From positions 3,596,001-3,660,000 of the forward strand of contig CATNEN010000007.1 in assembly GCA_950097015.1 (NCBI GenBank): 64,000 nt of DNA, given 5' to 3'. The first letter of the stretch is position 1. Each line of letters starts with the position of its first letter. The notes below the pieces were generated by a model. The model ran no database searches, had not been told where the DNA came from, and worked only from the letters and a program-made list of their open reading frames with translations. The translations under genes and the position numbers were made by a program. This document shows, one piece after another, positions 1-13,200 of the stretch. Source of the DNA: Macrostomum hystrix. Lineage: Eukaryota > Platyhelminthes > Macrostomidae.

Positions 1-357
1 TTTGGCTATCGGAAAACTGTCTAGAAACTTGCTGCTTTATAATAAGTAAATTAGCAAAATAGATATGTATCGTAAAATTTATATAGAAGTAAAGTAAATA
101 TTTAAAAATATAGATATATATTAGAGAAAATGCCATTCGATCCTATTTGCAAAGTAGTAAAAGCTTTTAATTAGACAATTTAGTTTCATGTAAGGTAATT
201 AGAAAACTTTAGATGTTAAAATTGTGTCAGCAATGGAATCAATTACATAGTCAGATTCTAATCAGGGTGAAACTCGGGTGCAGCTTATCATCAGATAGTT
301 CATTCAGTTTTTACCTAATTCAACACTGCTGCTTGTATTGTACTTTCTGTGGTAAAC
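1..357. other. 3' flank of the importin alpha gene
   Basis: AT-rich non-coding DNA downstream of the importin stop codon, which reads on the minus strand. No perfect minus-strand AATAAA is visible; TATAAA-like variants near 33-42 could serve. Nothing else is seen here. Confidence 0.5.
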
Positions 358-3095
358 TCAGAACTTGAAGCCGCCTGGCGGGGCGTTCGTGTCGGTCGGA
401 GCTGAGAAGTCGATCTGGCCGCTCCCGGCGCCCCCAATGCCGCCGGCCTCATCGGCGCCGCCTTCGTCCTCGGCGCTGAAGTAGGTTTCAATCATCTGCT
501 GGGCCATTTCGAATACTCGTTCGTTCTCGTGCTCCTGCAGGGCTTCGAGTTTGTCTAGGCCGCCGCAGCCTTCAATCACGATGCACATGTCGTCGGCCTG
601 GCCGTACTTCTTGGCCAGACTGAGCAGGGAGTTAAGCGACTCCATTACTATGCAGACTATCTTGGCCTCTTGAACGGCCAGCATCTCGCAAAGGGCCGGA
701 ACAACATTCTGATTGGCCAGGTAGCTGATCTGGGCTTCGCTGCCGCCAGTGACCATGTTGGTTAGGGCCCAGGTGGCCTCTTTCTTGGCTTTGAAGTCGC
801 CGTTAACCATGATGCCAATTAGTGGCGGAATCAGGTTGTTGTCGATCACCTGAGAGTGAGAGATTGCAGCGAAATCAGTGCACAAGATGCCCAAAGGTCA
901 TCAAACTGAGGAAGGCAGTGCTGAAGGGTCATAAGACTGATGGAGGCGGTGATGGAAGGTCATGAGACTGATAGACGCAGTGATGGAAGGTCATGAGACT
1001 GATAGAGACAGTGATGGAAGGTCATGAGACTGATAGAGGCAGTGATGGAAGGTCATGAGACTGATATAGACAGTGATGGAAGGTCATGAGACTGATAGAG
1101 GCAGTGATGGAAGGTCATGAGACTGATATAGACAGTGATGGAAGGTCATGAGACTGATAGAGGCAGTGATGGAAGGTCATGAGACTGATAGAGGCAGTGA
1201 TGGAAGGTCATGAGACTGATAGAGGCAGTGATGGAAGGTCATGAGACTGATAGAGACAGTGATGGAAGGTCATGAGACTGATAGACGCAGTGATGGAAGG
1301 TCATGAGACTGATAGAGGCAGTGATGGAAGGTCATGAGACTTATGGAGGCGGTGATGGAAGGTCATGAGACTGATAGAGGCAGTGATGGAAGGTCATGAG
1401 ACTGATAGAGGCAGTGATGGAAGGTCATGAGACTGATAGTGGCAGTGATGGAAGGTCATGAGACTGATAGAGACAGTGATGGAAGGTCATAAGACTGATA
1501 GAGGCAGTGATGGAAGGTCATGAGACTGATAGAGGCACTGATGGAAGGTCATCAGACTGTAACGGAGGCTGTTTGGAAGATTAAAAGAACAGCGCCTCTG
1601 TCGCCAACACACCATTTGAATCTGTGATTGCGATCCGGCCAGCACATTGGAGAGGGCCCACGCAGCCTCCTTGACAATGTTAGGCTTATTGTGGAGCAGG
1701 AGACGGTGGCACTTTGGCAGGAAGCCGGCAGCCAGAGCGGTGTCAGTCTGCTCATCGGTGCCAGTCACAATGTTGCCAATGGTGCGCAGAGCCGGTGTCA
1801 CAATGGCGGCGTCAGTGTGGTCGAGCAGAGCCACCATGGTTGGCAGTACACCGCTGGCGATTACCTGCAGGCAATGGATTTGATCAGATATAATATCCAG
1901 CTATCCAATATCTGAGGGCGATGATAAACTAAGGGAGAAAAGGAGCAAAACTCACCTGACCAATCAGGTCATTAGCTGCGTCAGTAACGTAGCTCATCGC
2001 CCAGCAGGTGTCCTGCACGACCTCCTTGTGCGGCGCCTGCAGCAGGGCGGCCATGGCTGGCAGCAGTTCCAGCACAGCGTGCGACGGCGGCGGCGGATTC
2101 TTGTTGCGGCACAGGTTGCTAAGCAGCCAGGCGCAGTTGCCTAGCAACGAGACGCTGCCGTCCGATCCGCTGCTGCTGCTGGCCGCGGATTCGCGCGAGA
2201 TACGCTGCAGGAGGCGTAGCAGCGGCTGGATGACGCCAGCTTTGATGGAACGATCGCGCAGCTCCGAGCCGTCGCCGGCGATGTTGCCAAGAGCCCAGAC
2301 CGCCTGCTCGGCGATGTTCAGGTGCTCGGAATTGAGCAGTTCAATTAGAGGAGGCAGAGCGCCGGATTCGACAACAGCCAGGGTGTGCTTGCTCTCACCG
2401 CTGGCAATGTTGGTTAGGGCCCAGGCGGCCTCGAAAACAACCTGCAATTGGAGATGGAGGCATTCAAGCAATTTTCTATCTGTCACGGACATCTGGGATC
2501 TGTACAGGGCAGTTTAGCTGCCTGTACCCCGTGTTTACGGAAGCCCAGAAGTGAAAAGTTTATAACGTTCAGGGACTTTAAGAGAGGAAATAGGAAGATA
2601 TCTTTTGAAAGCTAGACCCACCTGGTGATTAGAGGGGCGAGCCAGCGCCAGTACTAGCTCGGGCAGGACGCCGCGGCTAACAAAATCATCGATTGGCGGA
2701 TGCCGCTCCTTGGACAGCGCCCGCCTGCAGGCTTGAATAGCCGCGAACCGATCAGCCGGCGAGCCAGTCTTCATAGCCTTGCAGATCTCGTCAACGCTGG
2801 CGTTGGCAAAGGCGTTGTTGGAGTCGCGCAGCGGGCTAAGTACACCTGACTTGCCGCTGGAAGTCTGCTGCTGCTGTTGCTGCCCAGCAACACCCAGGTT
2901 AAGATCGTCGTCCTCATCTCCGACGCCCAGATCGATGTTTCGCCGCTTCATCATCTGCTCAGTCTTGGAAGCCTTACGCAGTTCAACACTAGCGTCATTG
3001 CGTCGGCGACGCAGCTCTTCGCCGTCCTTGTCCTTGTTCTTGTATAGGCGGGAGCGCTCAGACGGAGTGCCGCCAGTGCGAGATGAAGACTCCAT
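358..3095 (-). CDS. Importin subunit alpha (karyopherin alpha)
   Basis: Adaptor that binds classical nuclear localisation signals and, through importin beta, carries cargo into the nucleus. Four minus-strand exons join in phase 0: 2622-3095, 1956-2441, 1613-1864 and 358-849, giving about 567 residues, slightly longer than the usual 520-540. The N-terminus has a basic importin-beta-binding segment (RRRRND, MKRRN, residues about 15-55), then a Gln run near residue 75. Armadillo repeats follow, with the typical Trp/Asn ladder: [50 protein letters not shown]. The C-terminal [18 protein letters not shown] block and acidic tail are family hallmarks. The ATG at 3093-3095 precedes the basic segment. 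Upstream AG sites (cctacatag) could be cis- or trans-splice acceptors. The last intron is filled by a 31-bp minisatellite. Which alpha paralogue it is cannot be told from sequence alone. Confidence 0.95.
895..1555. repeat. 31-bp minisatellite in importin alpha intron 3
   Basis: About 21 head-to-tail copies of a 31-bp unit containing gatggaaggtcatgagactg. Units differ mainly at one stretch (atagaggcag, atagacgcag, atatagacag). The array fills nearly the whole intron at 850-1612. Confidence 0.9.
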
Positions 3096-6000
3096 GTTAA
3101 GATAGCTGGGAAGGTCGGCTTCAGTAGCTATGTAGGAAAAAATGAAAAAAAATTAAAGCCAACTCTATTATACTTTATTTACTTAAAGATTACAATTTAG
3201 CAATCTAAAATTTATTATTCAGTGACTAAATTCCAATTCCAAACAAATATTTATTCTCTTCTTGGCAGATTAATAGGTTTTTACATTAAACTAGACTATT
3301 TAAATGGCTATACAAATTAATTTAGTAACTTCAAGCAATTTGTATTTAAGTTTGATGTCCTTAGGTCATTTTTGTAACAATTTATTTTAGAAAAAACCAG
3401 GGCAGTAGTTTTTTAGATTATATCTGGTTGATATGTCTGTTGATCTGGAGATGATGTCTGGTTGATATATTCTGCAATCTTAACAGTGAATTATTTTTGC
3501 AAAATATGTGTTGTGTTATCTTTTTATTTACTAGGTAAAATGTGAGTTTAGATTTTAAACATTATTTATTATTTGAAAAACCAAACCACCAAAATAAGAA
3601 ACCAAAAATCTTGACACTGAGTCTAAGGCGATCAAATTACTGGTGTCTAATAACTGCCATAGACTTTTACCTCAGTCAAAAGTAACCAAATGAAATTATA
3701 AAAAAAAATGGCAGACAAAAAACTTATTCAATTAAAACCTACAAATGCCTACTAATTGAATGCAAATAATTTCATTTTTCTGAAATTGTATAAATTTACA
3801 TTATAGTTAGGTTATTGAACTCTATTTTAATTAAAACTAATATTAACTAGAAATCGACAGGGCTGTTAAAGCCATCCAAAAAAATAACTACTGCCTTGTT
3901 TACACACTGCAAGACTCCAATGTGTCTCATTGTGGTCCATTTAAGTTTTTACACAGATTTGCCTAATAAGTAAATTTGCTATGTCCTAGTTCCCCCATTA
4001 AATGATTTTGACACAAAATTTGGTAGCAAACAAACAAAAGCACATTGATTAAAGCAGTAAAACAAGTCATAAGGCTTTAGAAAAAGTATTAAACAGCATA
4101 GTAATGGGTCCATCAGTACGGAAAGTTGCCAAAACTTCTCTCTGTGTAGAGTCAGTGATAGAGGAATTTGCTGAGGTAAGAGTCAAAAAGGTCACCATTG
4201 CCCATCAGCTAATCTCTGTGACCTTGAGATCACTCACCATAATCTGGTGCTACTGACATTTTTCATGCATAGTCACATTGTTAGCATGGCACTGGTGACC
4301 ATTTTTTGTCTCCCACCTCAGCAAGTTCCTTTGGCACTGACTCTACCTAGATATGAGTTTTGGTTGGCAACTTTCTTTATTGGCTGAACCATTACTTTCC
4401 TGTGTAATACTGTTTCTCAAGCACAATGACCCATTTCACTGTTTTAATACCATAGTCTGGATATATACATTATCCAGGAAAATTCTGGCATACATTTGCC
4501 CTGGGCCAAAAAAATTGCTATATAAGTTTGGGTGTAATTAGTGTACATGTGTGATTAAGTTGGCATACTTCGCATATTTACAAAACCTGAAAACAACCCA
4601 ATTACTTTGACAAAGTATTCTATTTGCAATTGCAACTTTAAACTTTACTATAGTTTTTGGTAAGTCTGTTATTTATTTTGAGTGACAAACGAATTATCTG
4701 CACAATAATTACTTTATTACCTAAGATCTCCTCACATTTATAGTTGACATGAAATATTGGTAAGTCAAGGTTTAAATAGCAAATTTTAGTTGTAATATGC
4801 TGTCAGCAAAGTTGATCAGCAATGCTTGGAAAAGTCCCAACGCTCCTACATTGGCAGCTCAGCAAATGTTTTGGATGAATAACCTATTGCATATAACCTG
4901 CTGTAATCCTTGTCCCATTATTGTCACCCTTTGTAACTATAGTATAAGACTATTTTGACTTGAGCTGTGTCTTCTGCCTTGCTTTTTGTCATTTATATTT
5001 GAAATCTAGTTGGCATACAGTCATAATTTTATTATTTGGCTAACACTGGCATTCAAAAGCAAGCATCCTAATTTTCCTTCCAGCATACATTTAGCATGAT
5101 CTAGACTATGGTTTTATTAAACTAGTTTTTTTGCATACAATTTGAGGTCAGAATAATTTAACACAGGAAACTAAGACATCATAGTATATTTTACATAAGT
5201 AATATTCAATACAATAAGGAGTATACAATACTTTTTAATTTCGTAACAACTACTTAAGTACTTGCTACAGCAAAATGAATGAATTGCTAGTTAGATTTCT
5301 TTTTCTTAATTCAAACAAAAGTTTTATTTGCATTTAAATTAATTTCACTTATTAACAAATGTTGTGGAAAAGAACGCATATAAACAGCTTGATTTTTAAA
5401 TGATGCTAAAATAATCTACACAGTACAGTACAGGCCCAGATATACAAAGATAATAACATTTGTTAACATGACAAATTGTCAGTTGCCTGAGTGGCTGGTA
5501 GCTACCAAGGTGGACTGTTTATCATAAGGCTCATCATAAGGCTCATCATAAACAGTGCATAAAGCACTGTTTAACAGTTATTTAACATTTTCATTTTTAT
5601 ATAGCCTATAGGCTATAGGCCTGGTGGAAAGTTATTTGAGCTGGTTTATTATCATTGCTTAAATAAAGTTTTTTATAAGGACATGGTTTCTTAAAACGAA
5701 CTAACATTTTCTTTTAATGAGTTGTAGTTAATAGAATCAATATTGCAAAACAAAAATGTAATTGTTTTAGATATACATTAGTTCTAACCTATGTGAACAG
5801 AGTGGGGAAGCGAATCTTGAAAAAATATACGAAATCTTTAAGAAAACTTACGTGGGCAACTTAATGACAACCAGTATAGGTAACAAATTAAATTTAAATT
5901 ATGACACGTGAGTCGGGAACAGACGTATAAAGTAAAGTAGTAGCGTGCGTCCGTGCGGAATCTGTACTTGTGAGTACGGTTTGTATTGGCGGGACTAACG

Positions 6001-7226
6001 ATGCCATAAAACAAACGATAAGTTGACTAAAAAGCAGGAGGCTGAATTCACGAAAAAAAGGTTGTTTCGCGGTCAAATAAAGTTACTTTTCTAAACATAC
6101 GTGTAATAAAATTGCAAAATACTTAAAAATTTATTTTTTCTGTTTGCAATCCGAGATTTCCAAGGACTTATATATATAACTCTTTTCTGAATAAATTATC
6201 CTCCGACTTCATCAATCCTGGTCTTTGTTTCCTTCTCATTTCGTCATTCTTACCTTTTCTAAGAAGCATTTGCATGCTACAAAGATCGATGTCACACAGC
6301 ATACAAGCTAGTTTTTTGACAATTCAGTCGAATTGCTAAATACAAGAGCTTATCTTTATAGGATTTCCCAAACATTGAAACTTCCTTCCTCCTTTTGACC
6401 TTAACTTGTGACGGCCAGTTGACTGATTTGTTTTAGAACAGAAGCCTAAATTCGTCGATTGCACATTACCGGATGATCATGATTTCGTTTTCATCCGTTT
6501 TCATCTTGTTGTCTACTTAAGTAGTGATCAACACTTCATATGTGTAAATATTTTGTCTTTTATTCATATTTTCCTAGTAATCTGTGTATTTCACAATGCA
6601 ATACAGTTCATATTTTTTTGGCAGACTTTAAGCGACAATTAAGATTATAGTTCTGTTAATATGCATAATAATAAAAGTATATAACTTTTGTTGAAAGATG
6701 GCTGTCTCCGGAAAAACACAATAATATTTTTAGGTCATGAAAATCACACTATTTTTCGGATATTCAGGCGGAATGAATTTTCTTCCTGTGCAGAGCTTCT
6801 GATTGGAAATCGTACGACAACGCAACAATAGACGCGAGGTCTATTTTCCTCGATGCGGTACTCTGAAAAAGTGGCAGAGATTTATTATTTAATACTCGTA
6901 GTTGCTAGAAGCTTATGTACAAACTAACTGTTTCATAGAAAAATGACAAAAAGCCCCGATCAGTTGCATTATATTCTGTCTTAGTGCTCGGATTATATAT
7001 TCAAGAGAAACAACTCGCTGCAAAACAGACTGCAAACAATTATAGAGGGGCTAAGCATCGTTTATAGACTGCACTACAATTAAGTAGGTTGGATATATTA
7101 TAATTCCAATTTACACGTTCACGTGTATTATGTAAAGCATCGAAATAATCTGTACAACACATGCTCGTAAAATATCACGTGTATAGTTATAATGCCTGAA
7201 GTTGCACAAAAACCATAAGAAAAAAC
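3096..7226. other. AT-rich intergenic region
   Basis: About 4.1 kb between the importin start codon and the 3' end of the next minus-strand gene. It probably holds the importin 5' UTR and promoter. No open frame here looks coding. The one structured element is the palindrome at 4040-4458. A short direct repeat (aaggctcatcat, 3 copies) lies at about 5524-5555. Confidence 0.6.
4040..4458. repeat. Long imperfect inverted repeat (fold-back)
   Basis: Two arms of about 180 bp face each other around a loop of about 50 bp (4222-4271). The best paired block is gtagagtcagtg...gctgaggt...gtcacca (4146-4196), matched by the reverse complement of 4286-4346. Pairing continues outward through gaaagttgcc, agtatta and gattaaagcagt to the partner actgttttaata near 4438. 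No coding capacity is seen. It could be a fold-back or MITE-like element or a hairpin RNA source. Confidence 0.75.
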
Positions 7227-10200
7227 TTAAGAGCCTATTTGTCTATGTGCGAGTAATGTATGTAAATTTCGGCAGAATTAACTTACCTTTTTGCACCTGC
7301 ACCAGGCACAGCCAGAATTGCACTCATTAGCTCGGCGCACTCTTTTGAGCAGCTGCGCAGTGCCAGATCGTGCAGTGTGACATTCCGTGTCATCAACAGC
7401 TGCTGATTCACGGCGCCCAGCACTCTGGGAGACTGCAAAGCGAGACTTTGAACTTTAAATATGTGCGACTCACTCTTCAGATTTAGGTAAAGCATTTTCA
7501 AATTACTATGCATCACCTCGGCTAGCATGACGAGCTGGTGCACGAGCTCGCGACCACCAGAGCTGACCAGTCGCTCCAGCCTGTTGAGCAGATCGCGCAC
7601 CCTGCCTTCTGCTTCGGTCGGATCGAGAAGCTTGCGCACCAGCAGGAACAGACTGGCATCGTAGGTAGCCCGCAGGCACTGCAGCAGAGGCCTCTCGGGA
7701 TTCGCCACCCGATGAGCTTCAGACAGTGCGATTAGAAAGCTCGGTCCGTACTTTTGAAGGCCTATAAGCAACACACTAGTCTCTTCTAGAAGCATTGTCT
7801 TCTGATGCTGAACCTGAATGGCGGCTTCAGTGACCGCTTCCGGTGTGAAAGACGCAGGCCAGAGGAGGCCGCGGACTAGGGACGTCAAGAGGCGCGAGAC
7901 TCGCTGGTCACCGAAGCTGCGAAGCACGTCCATCATGATGGGACAGCCAAACTCTACAATGGTCGTGTTTGCATGCTCAAGGGGTGGATCGGAACTTTGC
8001 AAAATGCCGTAAACCAAATTTGCACGTACGATCGAAAATAATTATATATTATATTCCACCTTTGTAGAAAATATGAAGATTTTAGACGAATATAGATAGA
8101 TAGAATAGATAGAATAGATAGATAGAATAGATAGATAGAATAGATAGAATAGATAGAACAGAATAGAATGAATAGATAGAATAGATAGAACAGAATAGAA
8201 TAGATAGATAGAATAGATAGATAGAATAGATAGAATAGATAGAACAGAATAGAATGAATAGATAGAATAGATAGAACAGAACAGAATAGATAGATAGAAT
8301 AGATAGAATAGATAGAATAGAATAGATAGATAGAATAGATGGATAGAATAGATAGAATAGATAGAATTGATAGAATAGAATAGATAGATAGAATATATAG
8401 AATAGATAGAATAGATAAAATAGAATAGATAGAATAGATAGAACAGAATAGAATAGATAGATAGAATAGATAGATAGAATAGATAGAATAGATAGATAGA
8501 ATAGATAGAATAGACAGATAGAATAGATAGAATAGATAGATAGAATAGATAGAATAGATAGAATAGAATAGATAGATAGAATAGATAGATAGAATAGACA
8601 GATAGAGTAGAATAGATAGATAGATAGAAGATAGATAGAATAAGAAGATATTATGTTTTTGCAGGAGGGCTTATGGGCAATGGCGCATCATTTGTGACAC
8701 TGGACCCGCAGCCTGTGAAGAGTCAATTTTTCCCATTCCGATGAGCCATGAGCACACACGGACACAGGTGTGTCCATCTGCCCTGACTTTCGATCTCATC
8801 GCCAGGCAGAGCTGTACACTCTCACTGTGCCTTGGAGGTTGGCCTTCAAGGGCGTAAATTGCACAACAATGCCCCTAAACCTTCTCTCCGCGGCTGCGCC
8901 CCAAATGAATGTGGCCTCGCTGCGGAAATCGAGCTCAGGGATCTTGGTGCGAGAGGCAAGAGCGTTAGACCGCTCACCCACCCCCTCGAAGATCGATGCA
9001 AGTTTGGATTAAAAGCAGCTAACCATTGCTTTGATGATTTGCTCGCGAGAAATCCCAAAATAGTTCAGGCTTTCAACTAATGTCGGAGATCCAAGCATGC
9101 CACCCCAACAACAAGTACATCTGGCGCAGTTCTTACGCTTCTTGTAGTCTGAGCAGATGCAGCTGAGGCTCTTGCGACCGTAGAGAAGCAGTTTGTCCAC
9201 CATTGCGTAGGGATCCAAGTCCTGAGGCGTGTAGTTTTGAAATATTCGTTCGTTAATCGAAATCAGGGGTCTGGGTACTTCTACGTTCCTGTAGTTCGCG
9301 GGCCAAGAGACATTTCAAAGGAAGATCGCGGGCCGCATTGACATGGGAGAGATGGACAGGGGAGAGATGGACAGGGGAGAGATGGACAGGGGAGAGATGG
9401 ACAGGGGAGAGATGGACAGGGGACAAATGAGACATGGGAGATATGAGACAGAGGAGAGATGAGAAAGAGGAGAGATGAGAAAGAGGAGATATGAGACAGG
9501 GGAGAAATGAGACATGGGAGATATGAGACAGAGGAGAGATGAGAAAGAGGAGAGATGGGACAGAGGAGAGATGAGACAGAGAAGAGATTAGACAGGGGAG
9601 AGATTAGACAGGGGAGAGATGAGACAGGGGAGAGATGAGACATGGGAGATATGAGACAGAGGAGAGATGAGAAAGAGGAGAGATGAGACAGAGGAGAGAT
9701 GAGACAGAGAAGAGATTAGACAGGGGAGAGATTAGACAGGGGAGAGATGAGACAGGGGAGAGATGAGGCAGGGGAGAGATGAATAGGGGAGAGATGAGAC
9801 GGGAGAGATAAGACAGAGGATAGATTAGACGGGAGAGATGAGACAGGGGAGAGATGAGACAGTGGAGAGATGAGACAGGGGAGAGATGAGGCAGGGGAGA
9901 GATGAATAGGGGAGATATGAGACAGAGGAGAGATGAGAAAGAGGAGAGATGAGAAAGAGGAGAAATGAGACAGGGGAGAAATGAGACATGGGAGATATGA
10001 GACAGAGGAGAGATGAGAAAGAGGAGAGATGAGACAGAGGAGAGATGAGACAGAGAAGAGATTAGACAGGGGAGAGATGAGACAGGGGAGAGATGAGGCA
10101 TGGGAGAGATGAATAGGGGAGAGATGAATAGGGAGAGATGAGACGGGAGAGATAAGACAGAGGATAGATTAGACAGGGGAGAGATGAGACAGGGGAGAGA

Positions 10201-13200
10201 TGAGACGGGAGAGATAAGACAGAGGATAGATTAGACGGGAGAGATGAGACAGGGGAGAGATGAGGCAGGGGAGAGATGAATAGGGGAGATATGCGACAGA
10301 GGAGAGATGAGAAAGAGGAGATATGAGACAGAGGAGAGATGAGAAAGAGGATAAATGAGACAGGGGAGAAATGAGACATGGGAGATATGAGACAGAGGAG
10401 AGATGAGAAAGAGGAGAGATGAGACAGAGGAGAGATGAGAAAGAGGAGAGATGAGAAAGAGGAGAAATGAGACATGGGAGATATGAGACAGAGGAGAGAT
10501 GAGAAAGAGGAGAGATGAGACAGAGGAGAGATGAGACAGGGGAGAGATGAGGCAGGGGAGAGATGAATAGGGGAGAGATGAGACGGGAGAGATAAGACAG
10601 AGGATAGATTAGACAGGGGAGAGATGAGACAGAGAAGAGATGAGACAGAGGATAGATTAGACAGGGGAGAGATAAGACAAGGGAGAGATGAGACAGGGGA
10701 GACATGATACAGAGGAGAGATGAGACAGGAGAGATGAGACAGGGGAGAGATGAGACAGTGGAGAGATGAGACAGGGGAGAGATGAGACGGGAGAGATGAG
10801 ATAGAGGAGAAATTAGACAGAGGAGAGATCAGACACGGCTGCATCTGGCCCGCGGGCATCTGGATCCCTGGTCTAAATCAATCATCAATAACCATCGGTG
10901 GATCACCTCAACGAGCTGGTGCAGCTCCATGGCCGCTGTGCTGTAGGGACTCTGCAGAAGACCGCTGGTAATTCCGCCGAATTCCAAGCCGAGGACCTCC
11001 TTGAACTCAATTTCCAAATCCTGCGAGAAGCCAGTCGTTTTTTTCGTTATAAATTCACTAGAACAAAAACTGAGACTTATTTTTTGTTTATTGAACTATA
11101 AATGTACTCACGATAGAGTAGAGTTGCTTGACTCTTCGCTGAATAGTGAGTCGATCTCTGAGACTCTTGTTGACAAGACACGAAATCAGTGTCTCATTTG
11201 CTCTTCCTGGATATATTTAAAGTTCATTATGTGCTTTGATTGCGTTTTCAATTAATAATTTAATGAAAAATCTAATACTAGCGTGAAATAAGCAATTAAA
11301 GTTTTTATTCTACTCGTAATTATCTATTGACGATATAGTCCAAAGAAAAAATTCTAACTGGGAAAAGTTAAAATGTGAAAATGTGAGAAAAAAACTAACT
11401 TTTTTGTTTATTTCGAGTTAAAAAAGATAAGTTTTTTAAACACTAAATTTGAAAATCAGTTTTTTTAAATGGCAGAACGGTCTATCGCGTTTGCCTCTCG
11501 CGCCAAGGTCCCTGAGCTCGATTCCGCGGCGAGGCCCACATTCATTTGCATGGGACGCAGCTGCGGAGAGAAGGCTTGGGTGCCTGGGGATCATAAATTG
11601 CCTGACAATACGAAAGTCGGGGCAGATGTACATACCTGAGTGTGTGTGTGTGTGTGTTTGCGTACAGTATCTGTGTGCGTGTATGATTTGGAGTCAGCGG
11701 AATGGGCAGAATTGCCTCCTTGCTGGCTGCGGGTCTAGTGTCATTAAATGATTTGCCACTGCCCGCAGCCCTGCAGCAAAAATATTTTTCTGGAAAAGCC
11801 TATTTCAATTGCAGATCACGTATTTAGATAGTTTTAGATGTTCAATTTAGACTTCGTCACGTGACGCATCATCAGTAGCTCATCTGAGCCACTGTTGAAA
11901 CTTTGCACACCGGATCTCTGGTTAATTGCCCTGAGCTTATCAGCGGTGCTCCCCTGTTCAGCCATATCTGGCTAGGAAATTCCTTTGAACATGGGGTCAA
12001 TTAGCCCCGCCAGCTACTCAATGAAACTCACCCGCTACCTAATCACAGAACTGACCACAGGAGGCCATTTCGTGCGAAGAATTTGATTTGACATTTGATT
12101 CACATTTGTAAATTATAAAAAACTGTGGTCCATTAAAGTACCTTGCGCTCGATAATAACACAATAATACAACTTTCAATCTCGACTTTGGCAAAAGTGAA
12201 TTCAATTTTGACAGCCCATAGGACAAGCTTGAAGTGACACAGACGGCAGCGAGCATTGGCACATCATTTGGTAAAAAAAATTAGTCTAAAATCGCTAGGT
12301 TTTTAGTAAGGAGGACTATGATTCCTTAATTAAACGCTGCTTTTCTTTAATTGGATGCACTTCCGACAGTCTTTACCACAGACAGCCGGCAGCCAGTGTT
12401 TGTTATTATAGCTTTTGCCATTCAATCTCAGTGTTTTGTCATTCATACTCAGCCCCCATAGAATTAATCCAGCCAGTTGGCGTGGTTTGGCCCATAGACT
12501 ATCGCTCTGTGCCATTCAATCTCGGGTTTTGTCATTCAAGCTCAGGCTTTATAAGCTCGGTCTCTCAAACGCAGTCCTCCCAAAGACAGCTAAATTACAA
12601 ATTTATTCCATAGCATTTGCTTACATCGCCCGACTTACATGTGCTTACATGGGCCATGTGCTTACATGGAGCGCCTGGGCCACGTTGCACTAGACACTCT
12701 GAAGGCCGCAAACTGGGAGATTGCCTGCATCCGACTGTATCCACGGTGCATTATGCAAATTCCTTTTCTCTGAGTCACTGTTCTGATCCAAGACATAAAC
12801 AATTCCGCTCAAATCCGTATTTTCCTCACTATGATGCTAGAGGTGTTTGACTTGTAATGTGTATGAACTGCATTATGTTTAACAAGTTTAACATGTCTGT
12901 TTTTCGGTCCTGTGTTACATGAGCCGAGCTGAGGAATAATAACCTGTTCATTCCTTATCCACATTCCTTCTCCACATTAAAGCCTGAGTTTGAATGACAA
13001 AACCCGAGATTGAATGGCACAGAACGATAGTCTATGGGCCAAACGGCGCCAACTGGCTGGATTAATTCTATCGGGGCTGAGTATGAATGACAAAACACTG
13101 AAGATTGAATGGCAAAAGCTATATTAAATTGAACACAGCTTTGATTGAAGATCAAATGTTAAAACAAAAACTTACTGATTTTGTTATATCTGCACACGTA

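Noticed and set aside
895..1555. CRISPR-like direct repeats
   Set aside because: The 31-bp units are contiguous with no unique spacers, and the genome is eukaryotic.
8796..9080. ORFs of 60-82 codons at 8770-9080
   Set aside because: They are translations of the reverse-oriented SINE1; the same short frames recur at the other SINE1 copies.
9281..10859. Long minus-strand open frames rich in SHLSPVSSLPCLIS
   Set aside because: They are translations of the purine-rich minisatellite inside the hAT-like element. Several frames are open at once and there is no start context or splice support.
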